NCBI RefSeq assembly: GCF_011030405.1
Contig: NZ_JAAJTJ010000001.1
Span: forward strand, 62,001 to 126,000
Length of the DNA stretch: 64,000 nucleotides
Reading direction: 5' to 3'
DNA from: Parapedobacter sp. SGR-10
Lineage (GTDB): Bacteria > Bacteroidota > Bacteroidia > Sphingobacteriales > Sphingobacteriaceae
Shown here: in pieces, positions 24,738-33,507 of the stretch
Layout of the letters: every line of letters begins with the position of its first letter
Numbering within the stretch: position 1 is the first letter of the stretch
The notes under the pieces: generated by a model
What the model saw: only the letters and a program-made list of their open reading frames with translations
What the model was told of the DNA's origin: nothing
Database searches by the model: none
Translations under genes and position numbers: made by a program

Positions 24738-25355
24738 TCAATCCGTATGTATCCCATCGGCAGGAACAAAGACCTTTCCTTTTATAATACTCAGTTTATC
24801 TTCTTTTTCCATTTGTTTAATGGTACGGATAATGGTTTCCACACGTAGCCCTGTCATGTTGGCCAACTGCTGACGTGTCATCATCAATCGGTTACAATCC
24901 TGACATATCAACTTACCCTGCTGGTTGAAATACTGAATCAAGCTTTTTATGATCTCTTCTGGATTATTATTGGACAGCAGATTGGTCAGCATAAATTTGA
25001 AGCGAAGGTCCTTGACCAAAGATTCGGTAAACTTGAAATGTATTTCGGGGTACTGTCTCAGCAACGTATGAAATGTAGGAATAGACAAACGCAACATCGT
25101 GCAAGGCGAGTCTGCGATAGCACTGGCTTCATACACACCACCATCAAAGAGCGGAAATTCGCCAAAGCTCTCTCCTGGATAGACGACCTTGTGCAATACC
25201 TCCCTACCGTCGTCCGTCAGACTACACCAGCGCACCCGACCGGAGGTCAGCTGATAGTAAAACGAAGCGGCAGAACCCTCATTAAAAATAACATCTCCAG
25301 AATCTACCTTACGATAGGTAGCTCCTTTTTCTAAAAGTAAATTTATGGGAATCAT
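24738..25355 (-). CDS. Crp/Fnr-family transcriptional regulator
   Basis: A 205-residue protein with an N-terminal cyclic-nucleotide-type beta roll (about 15-120, VDSGDVIFNEGSAASFYYQLTSG, GESFGEFPLFDG) and a C-terminal winged helix-turn-helix (about 150-200, MMTRQQLANMTGLRVETIIRTIKQM). There is no cysteine set at the N-terminus for an Fnr-type iron-sulfur cluster, so it is nearer the Dnr/NnrR type. It is divergent from the cytochrome c-nosZ cluster and is the obvious candidate regulator of it, sensing nitric oxide or redox state. Confidence 0.92.
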   Translation of the reverse strand: MIPINLLLEKGATYRKVDSGDVIFNEGSAASFYYQLTSGRVRWCSLTDDGREVLHKVVYPGESFGEFPLFDGGVYEASAIADSPCTMLRLSIPTFHTLLRQYPEIHFKFTESLVKDLRFKFMLTNLLSNNNPEEIIKSLIQYFNQQGKLICQDCNRLMMTRQQLANMTGLRVETIIRTIKQMEKEDKLSIIKGKVFVPADGIHTD

Positions 25356-25544
25356 AACATTCTTCCTGTTAAGGTATTATACATAATAGATAAAGACAAA
25401 ATTATCCTTTTTTACATCCTATTACTACTGACTATCATCACTATTCTATATGACAAGTATCATTAAACACCTAATAAACTGAAAAACAGACACATAAAGA
25501 GAACAAATTAAAGAGATAATTGTTTTTATGATTAAACGCATAAA

Positions 25545-25571
25545 CAAGTGTAGCACTTGAAAATAAATTTG
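25545..25571 (+). promoter_or_regulatory. Candidate Crp/Fnr operator and -7 element upstream of the nos cluster
   Basis: A perfect dyad CAAGTG-TAG-CACTTG (25545-25559) is followed 4 bp later by TAAATTTG (25564-25571), a match to the -7 element TAnnTTTG. No -33 element is evident, as expected for an activated promoter. It lies in the gap between the Crp/Fnr gene and the cytochrome c gene. Confidence 0.5.
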
Positions 25572-25621
25572 CAGTAATAAGTACAAACAGAAGAGAGAAC
25601 AAACAGTAAACACATTATTCT

Positions 25622-25683
25622 GATGAAACCTGCATGAATTGCCATTTGACAAAAGGATGTGAACAATTCATGTAAGCTTCATC
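25622..25683 (+). promoter_or_regulatory. Long imperfect inverted repeat in the nos leader
   Basis: GATGAAACCTGCATGAATTG (25622-25641) matches the complement of 25664-25683 at about 16 of 20 positions, with a 22-base loop. It lies 26 bp before the cytochrome c start and could be an mRNA hairpin or a second operator. Confidence 0.5.
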
Positions 25684-25709
25684 ACCATTAAAAAAAACAA
25701 ATTATTCTG

Positions 25710-26177
25710 ATGAAAAAGTTAATTATTTTTTTCGCAATCGGCATATTCATTTATGCCTGTTCGAACAACAGCAACCAAAACAGCAGCACGAGTTCCAGAA
25801 ATTCGTCTTCTAAGGCTACAACAAGCGACTATGATCCCAAAAGAGGAGAAGGAAAGCACGATAAGGTCGAATTGGGGGACAAATTGGACGCTAAGATGGC
25901 CGAAGAAGGAAAAACTATTGCCAATCTCAAATGTGCAAGTTGCCACAAGTACACAGACGAAAAGCTCGTCGGACCAGGATGGGCAGGTGTGAGCAACAAG
26001 CACCAACCGGAATGGATCATGAACTTCATCACCAATCCGGATCCAATGATCGACAAGGACCCTGAGTTGCAAGCTCAGCTAGAGATCTGTCTGGTTCGTA
26101 TGCCGAACCAAAATCTTTCGGATGATGACGCACGTAAAATATTGGAATTCATGCGGCAAAATGATGGTGTGAAATGA
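25710..26177 (+). CDS. Cytochrome c lipoprotein of the nos cluster
   Basis: A 155-residue lipoprotein (lipobox IYAC, Cys17) with a Ser/Asn-rich linker (20-40) and one class I cytochrome c domain. Heme attachment is CASCH (75-79) and the likely Met ligand is in VRMPNQNL (Met131). In clade II nos clusters a small c-type cytochrome commonly stands beside nosZ as electron donor. It is first in the rightward unit and 117 bp upstream of nosZ, so delivery of electrons to NosZ is the natural inference. Confidence 0.92.
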   Translation: MKKLIIFFAIGIFIYACSNNSNQNSSTSSRNSSSKATTSDYDPKRGEGKHDKVELGDKLDAKMAEEGKTIANLKCASCHKYTDEKLVGPGWAGVSNKHQPEWIMNFITNPDPMIDKDPELQAQLEICLVRMPNQNLSDDDARKILEFMRQNDGVK

Positions 26178-26294
26178 TTCGAAATAAAAAGTAAAGATAG
26201 TGACGATAGTTATACAGTTATGAAATGAACATCATTTCTGTAACCCATTTCACTTCATACCTTTAAAAATAAAAAACCCTTAAACTATTATCAT

Positions 26295-28271
26295 ATGAAT
26301 CTAAAACGACACCTGATGTGGGTTACGGCCGTAGCTGTTGCAGCCACATCTTTCCAAGCCTGCAAGCCCAGAGGGGCAGGTAGTGCCGTAGCAGGCAATG
26401 CTGCCGAACGAACATACGTTCCACCAGGGCAGTACGACGAGTTCTATAATTTTGTATCGGGAGGATTCAGTGGACAGATGAGTGTCTATGGACTTCCTAG
26501 CGGGCGCTTGTTTCGTGTGATTCCCGTTTTCTCGGTAGATCCAGAGAAAGGATGGGGATTCAGCGAAGAGACCAAACCTATGTTGCAGACCTCACATGGC
26601 TTTGTGCCTTGGGATGACCTCCACCATATCGAAGCTTCCTTTACCGATGGAATGCCCGATGGCAAGTGGATGTTTGCCAACTCCAATAACACCCCTCGTC
26701 TGGCCCGAATCAATTTAAAGACCTACCGCACAGATGAGATCATTGAGATCCCCAACACAGGAGGAAACCACTGTTCACCATTCACCACAGAAAATTCAGA
26801 GTACGTTATTGCAGCTACACGTTTCAGTGTACCACCAGATGGACCCGAAAGCGATGTACCTATTAGTTCTTACAAAGAAAATTTCAAAGGGCACGTTAGT
26901 TTTGTGAGTGTAGACAAAGAAACCGGTGAATTTGACATCGCATTCCAATTGAAAACTCCAGGCGTAAACTTTGATTTGTCCAGCGCCGGTAAAGGCGTAT
27001 CCAACGGATGGCTTTTCATGAGTTGCTACAACACCGAGCAGGCCCACACACTATTGGAAGTCAATGCTTCCAAAAACGACAAGGACTTTATCATGGCGAT
27101 CAATTGGAAGAAAGCCGAAGAGTATGTCAAAGCGGGAAGAGGAAAAAAACAAACGAATGTACGCTATGCCCACAACAAATGGGATGAGCATACGCATTCA
27201 GCCACCCACGAAATCAAAACAGAGGTTACCGTACTGGACGTGACAGAGTTTGACGATTTGGTGTACCTGATCCCATGTCCGAAATCCCCTCACGGAACCG
27301 ATGTCAGTCCTACAGGCGAATATATCGTAGGTAGTGGAAAATTGGCCGCGCTTATCCCGGTATTCAGTTTCGAAAAATTCCAAAAAGCCATTGCAAACAA
27401 AGATTTTGAAGGCGAACGCTACGACGGTGTTCCGGTCATCAAATACGAATCCGCACTGCACGGTGAAGTCCAAAAGCCAGGCTTAGGCCCATTGCACACT
27501 GAGTTTGACGACAAAGGAAATGCTTATACCTCATTCTTTGTCTCTTCCGAAGTCGTTAAATGGCGTATCAAAGATCTGGAAATCCTCGACAGACAGCCTA
27601 CATATTACTCTGTAGGACACTTGATGGTCGCCGGAGGAAATTCCAAAAAACCGTATGGCAAATATTTGGTAGCATACAACAAGATCACGAAAGACCGCTT
27701 CTTACCTACCGGGCCAGAGCTTTGCCACAGTGCACAGTTATTTGACATCAGTGGAGACAAAATGGAACTTTTGTTGGATTTTCCAACTATTGGTGAGCCG
27801 CATTACGCGCAGGCTGTGCCGGCCGATCTATTGATGGACAAATCATTGCAAATTTACGACATCAATGCCAACAAGCACCCCCACAAAACCAATGGTGAGA
27901 GCGAAGCAAAGGTCGAGCGCAATGGCAACACTGTACGCGTGTACATGACCACCATCCGTTCGCACATTACGCCCGACGTGATCGAAGGTATACAGCTAGG
28001 CGATGAGGTTTATTTCCACGTGACCAACATAGAACAAGACTGGGATATGCCACATGGATTTGCTATCAAGGGAGCAAACAATTCTGAACTGCTTGTGATG
28101 CCGGGCGAAACCACTACATTGAAATGGGTACCCGATCGTGTAGGTATATTCCCATTCTACTGTACAGACTTCTGTTCAGCACTGCACCAGGAGATGTCCG
28201 GATATGTCAGGGTCTCTCCTAAAGGAAGCAACGTGCCGATCTCAAGCTACACAGGCGAAAAGGCAGAATAA
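26295..28271 (+). CDS. nosZ: Nitrous oxide reductase, clade II (Sec-type)
   Basis: A 658-residue periplasmic enzyme that reduces N2O to N2. The N-terminus has a Sec/lipoprotein-like signal (ATSFQAC, Cys23) and no twin-arginine motif, as in clade II. The propeller carries the CuZ histidines, among them DDLHHIEASFTDG (H110, H111), CSPFTTENSEY and the GPLHTEFDD stretch. The C-terminal cupredoxin domain holds the CuA set CTDFCSALHQEM (C623, C627, H631, M634) and DMPHGF. Maturation needs copper; nosL, nosD, nosF and nosY follow in order, and a copper-uptake-like operon lies at 36.7-42.8 kb. Confidence 0.97.
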   Translation: MNLKRHLMWVTAVAVAATSFQACKPRGAGSAVAGNAAERTYVPPGQYDEFYNFVSGGFSGQMSVYGLPSGRLFRVIPVFSVDPEKGWGFSEETKPMLQTSHGFVPWDDLHHIEASFTDGMPDGKWMFANSNNTPRLARINLKTYRTDEIIEIPNTGGNHCSPFTTENSEYVIAATRFSVPPDGPESDVPISSYKENFKGHVSFVSVDKETGEFDIAFQLKTPGVNFDLSSAGKGVSNGWLFMSCYNTEQAHTLLEVNASKNDKDFIMAINWKKAEEYVKAGRGKKQTNVRYAHNKWDEHTHSATHEIKTEVTVLDVTEFDDLVYLIPCPKSPHGTDVSPTGEYIVGSGKLAALIPVFSFEKFQKAIANKDFEGERYDGVPVIKYESALHGEVQKPGLGPLHTEFDDKGNAYTSFFVSSEVVKWRIKDLEILDRQPTYYSVGHLMVAGGNSKKPYGKYLVAYNKITKDRFLPTGPELCHSAQLFDISGDKMELLLDFPTIGEPHYAQAVPADLLMDKSLQIYDINANKHPHKTNGESEAKVERNGNTVRVYMTTIRSHITPDVIEGIQLGDEVYFHVTNIEQDWDMPHGFAIKGANNSELLVMPGETTTLKWVPDRVGIFPFYCTDFCSALHQEMSGYVRVSPKGSNVPISSYTGEKAE

Positions 28272-28357
28272 ATCAGCATTTAGGCTGTAGGGATTAAGCT
28301 ATAGGCTAAATAACGCTTAAAGCCTAATGCTTACAGCTTACATTAAACAAATAAGAA

Positions 28358-28960
28358 GTGAAAAATTCAAGCCCCATATCATCCACCAACCGCCTCTTGC
28401 TTATACTCTGTAGTATAGCACTATTGGCTGTCATTTTTCTGCCCATTTGGCGCATCGAACTGGATGCAGCCCAATATCCGGAAGGACTGGAACTACAGAT
28501 ATACAGCAATAAGCTAGCCGGTCAAGTGGATATCATCAATGGGCTCAATCACTACATCGGCATGAAGACGCTTCATGCCGATGATTTCATCGAATTCACA
28601 GTTCTTCCTTACATTATAGGCTTCTTTGTCTTGGCTTTCTTGGGTGTAGCACTAAGCAGAAAGAGGAAATTTGTCTATGTCCTGTTTGGTGCATTTTTAC
28701 TGTTTGGTATTGTCGCTATGGTTGATTTTTACCGGTGGCTGTACAATTACGGTCACGACCTCGACCCTAACGCACCTATTATCGTGCCCGGCATGGCCTA
28801 TCAGCCTCCGCTCATCGGCTTTAAGCAGTTGCTCAATTTTGGCGCTTTCTCGATTCCCGATTTAGGCGGCTGGATGTTTATAGCTGTCGGCGTTATCTTG
28901 GCCTATTGTACATGGAATGAGTTCAGACGTGCAAAGAAGCGAAACCTTTCGCAAGTTTAG
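28358..28960 (+). CDS. Membrane protein of the clade II nos cluster (NosB-like position)
   Basis: A 200-residue protein with about four membrane helices (LLLILCSIALLAVIFLPIW, FTVLPYIIGFFVLAFLGVAL, YVLFGAFLLFGIVAMVDFYRW, GGWMFIAVGVILAYC). It lies between nosZ and nosL, where clade II clusters carry a poorly studied membrane protein. A conserved polar part (LNHYIGMKTLHADDF, NYGHDLDPNAPI) sits outside the helices and has His residues that might bind metal. The start is GTG at 28358. Its last codons and stop overlap the left end of a TIR-type repeat at 28950. Confidence 0.75.
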   Translation: MKNSSPISSTNRLLLILCSIALLAVIFLPIWRIELDAAQYPEGLELQIYSNKLAGQVDIINGLNHYIGMKTLHADDFIEFTVLPYIIGFFVLAFLGVALSRKRKFVYVLFGAFLLFGIVAMVDFYRWLYNYGHDLDPNAPIIVPGMAYQPPLIGFKQLLNFGAFSIPDLGGWMFIAVGVILAYCTWNEFRRAKKRNLSQV

Positions 28961-29090
28961 CAAAGCGTAACTTGTGAAGGGATATAAAACAAGTTTACGA
29001 CTTGTTGAAAAGATCGGTCTTACAGCTAAGTTAAAAATTTAGCTTATCTCTACTCACAAGTTATCCCGACAAGTCAGAGTAAACTTGCGA
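28950..29090. repeat. Repeat with terminal inverted TCGCAAGTTTA ends
   Basis: A 141-bp element whose ends, TCGCAAGTTTA and TAAACTTGCGA, are perfect 11-bp inverted repeats. Its left end overlaps the 3' end of the preceding gene. Another copy is at 47381-47482 and a left-end fragment at 46362-46390. Confidence 0.8.
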
Positions 29091-29170
29091 GAGAAAAATA
29101 GTCATTATCAAAAAACTATAGTCATAAGCATAGGCCTCTTGCCTATAGCTTAAAGCAAAAAACAACACAG

Positions 29171-29623
29171 ATGAGAAACAACACACTTTTTTTTAGCACA
29201 ATCGGTTTTGTTGTCTTTTCCCTTTTTCTGGGATTGCAAGCCTGCACGAGTACTGCTGGCCCAAAGCCCATCAAATACGGTAAAGACCAGTGCGTCTACT
29301 GCAAGATGACCGTCAGTGATCCCCGCTTCGGCACACAGCTGCAAACCAAAAAAGGCCGGGTGTACAACTTTGACGATGTACAGTGTATGATTGCCTTCGT
29401 CAAAGAAAGCCAAGTTAAAAAAGAGGATGTAGCAGCTTTCTATCTGCCCGACTTTGTCAGCAACGAGCTACTCCCGGCAGAAGACCTCTATTACCTCCAT
29501 AGCGAAGGACTCAAAAGTCCTATGCGCGGAGATATAGCCGCTTTTGCGGATAAGGAAGCTATGGAAAAAGCAAGGAAAGAGCTGGGAGGCACACCACTAT
29601 CCTGGAACGACCTATGGAACTAA
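29171..29623 (+). CDS. nosL: NosL copper-binding lipoprotein
   Basis: A 150-residue lipoprotein (lipobox LQAC, Cys19 or so) that serves as copper chaperone for NosZ maturation. The family signature is present: IKYGKDQCVYCKMTVSDPRFGTQL, with the CVYCKM cluster expected to bind Cu(I), then GRVYNFDDVQCM and the later LPDF and GDIAAF stretches. It is anchored on the periplasmic side of a membrane. The position between nosZ and nosD is standard for the cluster. Confidence 0.95.
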   Translation: MRNNTLFFSTIGFVVFSLFLGLQACTSTAGPKPIKYGKDQCVYCKMTVSDPRFGTQLQTKKGRVYNFDDVQCMIAFVKESQVKKEDVAAFYLPDFVSNELLPAEDLYYLHSEGLKSPMRGDIAAFADKEAMEKARKELGGTPLSWNDLWN

Positions 29624-29635
29624 CAAAGTCACGCT

Positions 29636-30886
29636 ATGAATCATTTTCTATTTTTCATATTGAATCTAAATGTGTGTTTATCGATGGTAGTCGGCATGTC
29701 TCATGCCGCTACCATTCATGTAGGCAAGACACACGCTTTCAAATCCATCCACTCCGCCATTGCAAAAGCCAATGCCGGAGATACCATCCTGGTTCATAGC
29801 GGCCTTTATCAAGAAGGCAATATCAACATCGACAAAAGACTCACCCTGATCGGTATTGACCATCCTGTCATTGATGGAAAAAAAGAATACGAACCCATCT
29901 CCATACGGGTTGAAGGTGTCACGGTAAAGGGATTTACCATCCAGAACTCCGGGCATTCTTCGATGAATGACATTGCTGGCATCAAAATCTACAATACGAA
30001 CAACGTTACCATTACAGACAACATTCTGGACGACAATTTTTTCGGCATATATGCACAAGAGTCCAGGAACTGCCATATCGAAAACAACCGCCTTCGGGCA
30101 TATGGAAAAGCCGAGCACTTCGTCGGCAACGGTATCCATGCCTGGAAGAGCGACAGCATAACCATTGTCGGCAACGAAATCATGGGGCACCGTGACGGTA
30201 TCTACCTGGAGTTTGTGACCCACACCGAGGTGGACAGCAATCTCTCCCAAAACAACCTGCGCTACGGTCTCCACTTCATGTTTTCGCACGACAACAGCTA
30301 CCTGTACAATACCTTCACGTCCAATGGCGCCGGTGTGGCCGTGATGTACACCGACCGCGTGCGGATGGAGCACAATGTCTTCAACGAGAACTGGGGCGAT
30401 TCAGCCTATGGCCTACTGCTCAAAGACATCAGGGATAGCCACATACAGCACAATGTCTTTGCCAAGAACACCACCGCCATCTACATGGAAGGCAGCAACC
30501 GGATACAGATGCTCGACAACAGGTTCGAAAACAACGGTTGGGCCATCAAGATATTTTCCAGCTGCATGAACAATACACTGAGCAGAAACAGCTTTATCCA
30601 AAATACATTTGACATCGCGACAAACGGCGGCAGAATGACCAACCGCTTTGAAGAAAACTACTGGGACAAATACGAAGGCTATGATCTCGACAAGGACGGT
30701 ATCGGCGATGTGCCTCACCATCCGGTCAGCCTTTTCTCCATATTGGTCGAACGATACCCCTCTATGATGTTGCTCTTCCGCAGTTTTATGGTTACCTTGT
30801 TTGATCGTAGCGAAAAGTTGATTCCTTCATTGACACCCGAACATCTGAAGGACGACAAACCGCTCATGAAATCTGCTATAATATGA
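29636..30886 (+). CDS. nosD: NosD periplasmic copper-maturation protein
   Basis: A 416-residue exported protein. A signal peptide (LFFILNLNVCLSMVVGMSHA) precedes a right-handed beta-helix made of repeated rungs (NVTITDNILDDNFFGIYAQESRN, HNVFNENWGDSAYGLLLKDIRDSHIQHN), as in NosD. With the ATPase NosF and the permease NosY it delivers sulfur, and with NosL copper, to the CuZ site. Its 3' end overlaps nosF by 4 bases (ATGA). Confidence 0.96.
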   Translation: MNHFLFFILNLNVCLSMVVGMSHAATIHVGKTHAFKSIHSAIAKANAGDTILVHSGLYQEGNINIDKRLTLIGIDHPVIDGKKEYEPISIRVEGVTVKGFTIQNSGHSSMNDIAGIKIYNTNNVTITDNILDDNFFGIYAQESRNCHIENNRLRAYGKAEHFVGNGIHAWKSDSITIVGNEIMGHRDGIYLEFVTHTEVDSNLSQNNLRYGLHFMFSHDNSYLYNTFTSNGAGVAVMYTDRVRMEHNVFNENWGDSAYGLLLKDIRDSHIQHNVFAKNTTAIYMEGSNRIQMLDNRFENNGWAIKIFSSCMNNTLSRNSFIQNTFDIATNGGRMTNRFEENYWDKYEGYDLDKDGIGDVPHHPVSLFSILVERYPSMMLLFRSFMVTLFDRSEKLIPSLTPEHLKDDKPLMKSAII

Positions 30887-31620
30887 TTGAAATAAAACAA
30901 CTATCGAAGCATTTTGGCAAACTACAGGTACTCCGGGAAATCGATTTATCTCTGGAAGGAGGGCAATGTATATCTCTGATAGGGCCAAATGGCAGTGGCA
31001 AGACAACATTGATCAAATCCATCCTTGGTATGGTCATCCCCAGTTCGGGAACTATACATTTTGAAGGAAAAAATATCAGCCGCGAGTGGGCATACCGCAA
31101 TGACATAGGCTACATGCCACAGATAGGCGAATACCCCGAAAACATGAGTATAGGCCAAGTCTTGGATATGATGAAGGATATCCGCAAAATACCGGAAAAT
31201 CTTCTGGATACCGAGCTGTATGAAAAGTTTGAGCTCGACAAGATGCTGGACAAGCGTATGCGTACGCTATCCGGTGGTACCCGCCAAAAAGTGAGTGCCT
31301 GCCTTGCATTTATGTTCAGTCCCAAAGTCCTGATCCTCGATGAACCGACGGCCGGATTGGATCCCGTGGCGACCGAGATATTGAAAGATAAAATCATAGA
31401 CGAGAAGCACAAAAACAAACTTATCATGATCACTTCCCATGTACTCAGTGACCTCGATGATCTCGTCTCGCAGATCATATACATGCAGGATGGAAGGGTC
31501 ATGTTTCACAAATCTCTTGTCGAGCTAAAGGTCGACACAGGCACAAACAAACTGTCCAAAGCCATTGCCCACATCATGTCTCTCAAACAAGAACTTTCAA
31601 AAGAAACGATATATGAGTAA
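30883..31620 (+). CDS. nosF: NosF ABC transporter ATPase
   Basis: A 245-residue ABC ATPase. Walker A is GPNGSGKT (34-41), the signature region is MRTLSGGTRQKVSACLAF, and Walker B is VLILDEPTAGLDP. It pairs with NosY to energise assembly of the copper-sulfur site of NosZ. Overlaps of 4 bases with nosD and 8 bases with nosY show tight translational coupling. Confidence 0.96.
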   Translation: MIEIKQLSKHFGKLQVLREIDLSLEGGQCISLIGPNGSGKTTLIKSILGMVIPSSGTIHFEGKNISREWAYRNDIGYMPQIGEYPENMSIGQVLDMMKDIRKIPENLLDTELYEKFELDKMLDKRMRTLSGGTRQKVSACLAFMFSPKVLILDEPTAGLDPVATEILKDKIIDEKHKNKLIMITSHVLSDLDDLVSQIIYMQDGRVMFHKSLVELKVDTGTNKLSKAIAHIMSLKQELSKETIYE

Positions 31621-32383
31621 AAAGATCATCAAATACGTCATTACGGATCTGCTGCGCAACCGCACGGTATTGCTCTACACATTGGTTCTCCTTGCCTTGT
31701 CCCTGGGGGTATTCCTGATGGAGGACAACATCGACAAAGGTATAGCCAGTATGCTCAATATTGTTCTCTTTGTCGTGCCGTTGGTCAGTATTGTCTTCTC
31801 GACGATATATCTGTACAACAGCTCGGAGTTCATCGGCCTGCTGGTCAGTCAACCGCTCAAAAGGCAAAGTATCTGGCTGAGCATAGCTGTCGGTTTGGGT
31901 GTGATGATGGCATTTGCTTTCTTTGTCGGTATAGGGGTACCCACATTGATCTTTGCCTACAGTGCCTCAGGTCTCATGTTGATCGTAGCCGGGTTATTGC
32001 TCTCCGTGATATTCGTTTCCCTAGCCATGTGGACAGCCGTGTATATACGGGACAAATCCAAAGGTATAGGACTGGCCATTATCCTATGGCTTTATTTTGC
32101 GCTGATCTTCGATGCCATACTGCTGTTCCTGCTCTTTCAGTTTGCCGATTATCCTATCGAAAACATTATGGTAGCCATATCTATGCTCAACCCCATAGAC
32201 ATTAGCCGCATATTGGTATTGTTGGAGATAGACCTCTCTGCCATGATGGGATATACCGGTGCTATTTTCCGTGATTTCTTCGGAACTGGAGGTGGCATGT
32301 TCGTGACATTAGGTGTCATGTTGCTTTGGTTTGCGGTGCCGCTATGGCTGTCCAACCGTTATTTTAAGAAGAAGGACTTATAG
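31613..32383 (+). CDS. nosY: NosY ABC transporter permease
   Basis: A 256-residue inner-membrane protein with six helices, starting MSKKIIKYVITDLLRNRTVLLY and with the NosY landmarks FIGLLVSQPLKR and SMLNPIDISRILVLLEID. The long frame begins at 31565, but ATG at 31613, inside the last codons of nosF, gives the family start. It completes the NosFY transporter. A gap of 188 bp without genes follows. Confidence 0.95.
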   Translation: MSKKIIKYVITDLLRNRTVLLYTLVLLALSLGVFLMEDNIDKGIASMLNIVLFVVPLVSIVFSTIYLYNSSEFIGLLVSQPLKRQSIWLSIAVGLGVMMAFAFFVGIGVPTLIFAYSASGLMLIVAGLLLSVIFVSLAMWTAVYIRDKSKGIGLAIILWLYFALIFDAILLFLLFQFADYPIENIMVAISMLNPIDISRILVLLEIDLSAMMGYTGAIFRDFFGTGGGMFVTLGVMLLWFAVPLWLSNRYFKKKDL

Positions 32384-32571
32384 TCCTTTCACTTGTCACA
32401 GGCTTAAGCCTCCGTGGCAAATGAACAAAACTGACATCATTCTGACAGCTTTTACCCGCATTATGCGCGCGCGCATAAAACACACTTTGCATAGCCTGTA
32501 AATTTGTATATACCGCACGAGGAAAGTCGGGAAATTACATAATTTATACACTACATTAAAATACAAAAGCC
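32384..32571. other. Gap between nosY and the iron-sulfur repair gene, with a -7-like element
   Basis: No gene. TAAATTTG at 32499-32506 matches the -7 consensus and could start transcription of the ric operon. A GCGCGCGCGC run (32465-32474) sits upstream. Confidence 0.4.
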
Positions 32572-33492
32572 ATGATAAAAACAGCTCAATTAGATGTCAC
32601 GAAAATCGAACCACGGTTGAAACACCCTACCATTTTTGAACATTTCGATGCACTCGTCCAGGGCGAAGAATTCGAGATATTGAACGACCATGACCCCAAG
32701 CCGCTTTACTATCAGCTTTTGGGCGAACGTGGCAATATATTTACCTGGGAATACCTGGAAAATGGCCCGCAATGTTGGCGCGTACGCATCGCTAAACCTG
32801 CCGATGAAAATGCGGAGACTGTCGGTTCCATTGCCGCCAAAGATATCCGCAAAGCCGAAGTATTCAAAAAACTGGGTATAGACTTTTGTTGTGGCGGCAA
32901 AAAATCCCTTAAACAAGCTGCCGAATCCGTAGGTATAAGCGAAGTCGAGCTGAAAAACCATTTGTCCCAAGCCGAAAATATCCAAAGCAATGCCGCCCAC
33001 GATTTTGACAGTTGGGATCTTGGCTTTCTGGCGGACTATATCTACAATGTACATCATAAGTATGTACGTGAACAAGGCCCGATCATCGAGCAATTGGCCG
33101 ACAAGGTCGCTATGCGCCACGGCTCCGAGCACCATGAGCTGTTCCACCTCGCCGAAGGCATGCATGCTTTTATGGCCGATCTGTATGCTCACTTGAAAAC
33201 CGAAGAAGAAAGACTTTTTCCCATCGTCAAAAAACTGGCTTCAGGCGAAAAGGCCGATACACCGGAGGTGAAAAGTACCATTTCGGCCATGGAGGAAGAG
33301 CACGAAAGTGCAGGCGAAGAACTGCGCCAGTTCCGTATCTTGACCCAGGACTACAAATTGCCGCCAAATGCCTGCAATTCGTACACCTACCTGTTTGAAA
33401 AGATAAAGGAGTTCGAAAACGACCTGTTCCAACATATCCATTTGGAAAACAATGTGCTCTTTCCAAAGGCCATTGCGCTTCATCAAAACTAA
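32572..33492 (+). CDS. ric: RIC/ScdA-type di-iron protein with an N-terminal DUF2249 domain
   Basis: A 306-residue cytoplasmic protein that repairs iron-sulfur clusters damaged by nitric oxide or peroxide. The N-terminal part (1-75) is a DUF2249-type domain (GEEFEILNDHDPKPLYYQL); the middle has the ScdA_N motif FKKLGIDFCCGGKKSLKQA; the C-terminal hemerythrin-like domain carries the di-iron ligands in YIYNVHHKYVREQ, HHELFHLAEGMHAFMADLYAHLKTEEERLFP and HIHLENNVLFP. Its place after nosY fits protection during denitrification. Confidence 0.92.
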   Translation: MIKTAQLDVTKIEPRLKHPTIFEHFDALVQGEEFEILNDHDPKPLYYQLLGERGNIFTWEYLENGPQCWRVRIAKPADENAETVGSIAAKDIRKAEVFKKLGIDFCCGGKKSLKQAAESVGISEVELKNHLSQAENIQSNAAHDFDSWDLGFLADYIYNVHHKYVREQGPIIEQLADKVAMRHGSEHHELFHLAEGMHAFMADLYAHLKTEEERLFPIVKKLASGEKADTPEVKSTISAMEEEHESAGEELRQFRILTQDYKLPPNACNSYTYLFEKIKEFENDLFQHIHLENNVLFPKAIALHQN

Positions 33493-33507
33493 AAAAGCGT
33501 CGATATC

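Noticed and set aside
29678-30373. A 231-residue minus-strand frame in nosD
   Set aside because: It is antisense to the beta-helix repeats of nosD; its repeated residues mirror those repeats.
32465-32474. GC-alternating run as a special structure
   Set aside because: A single run of ten bases is too short to carry a claim.
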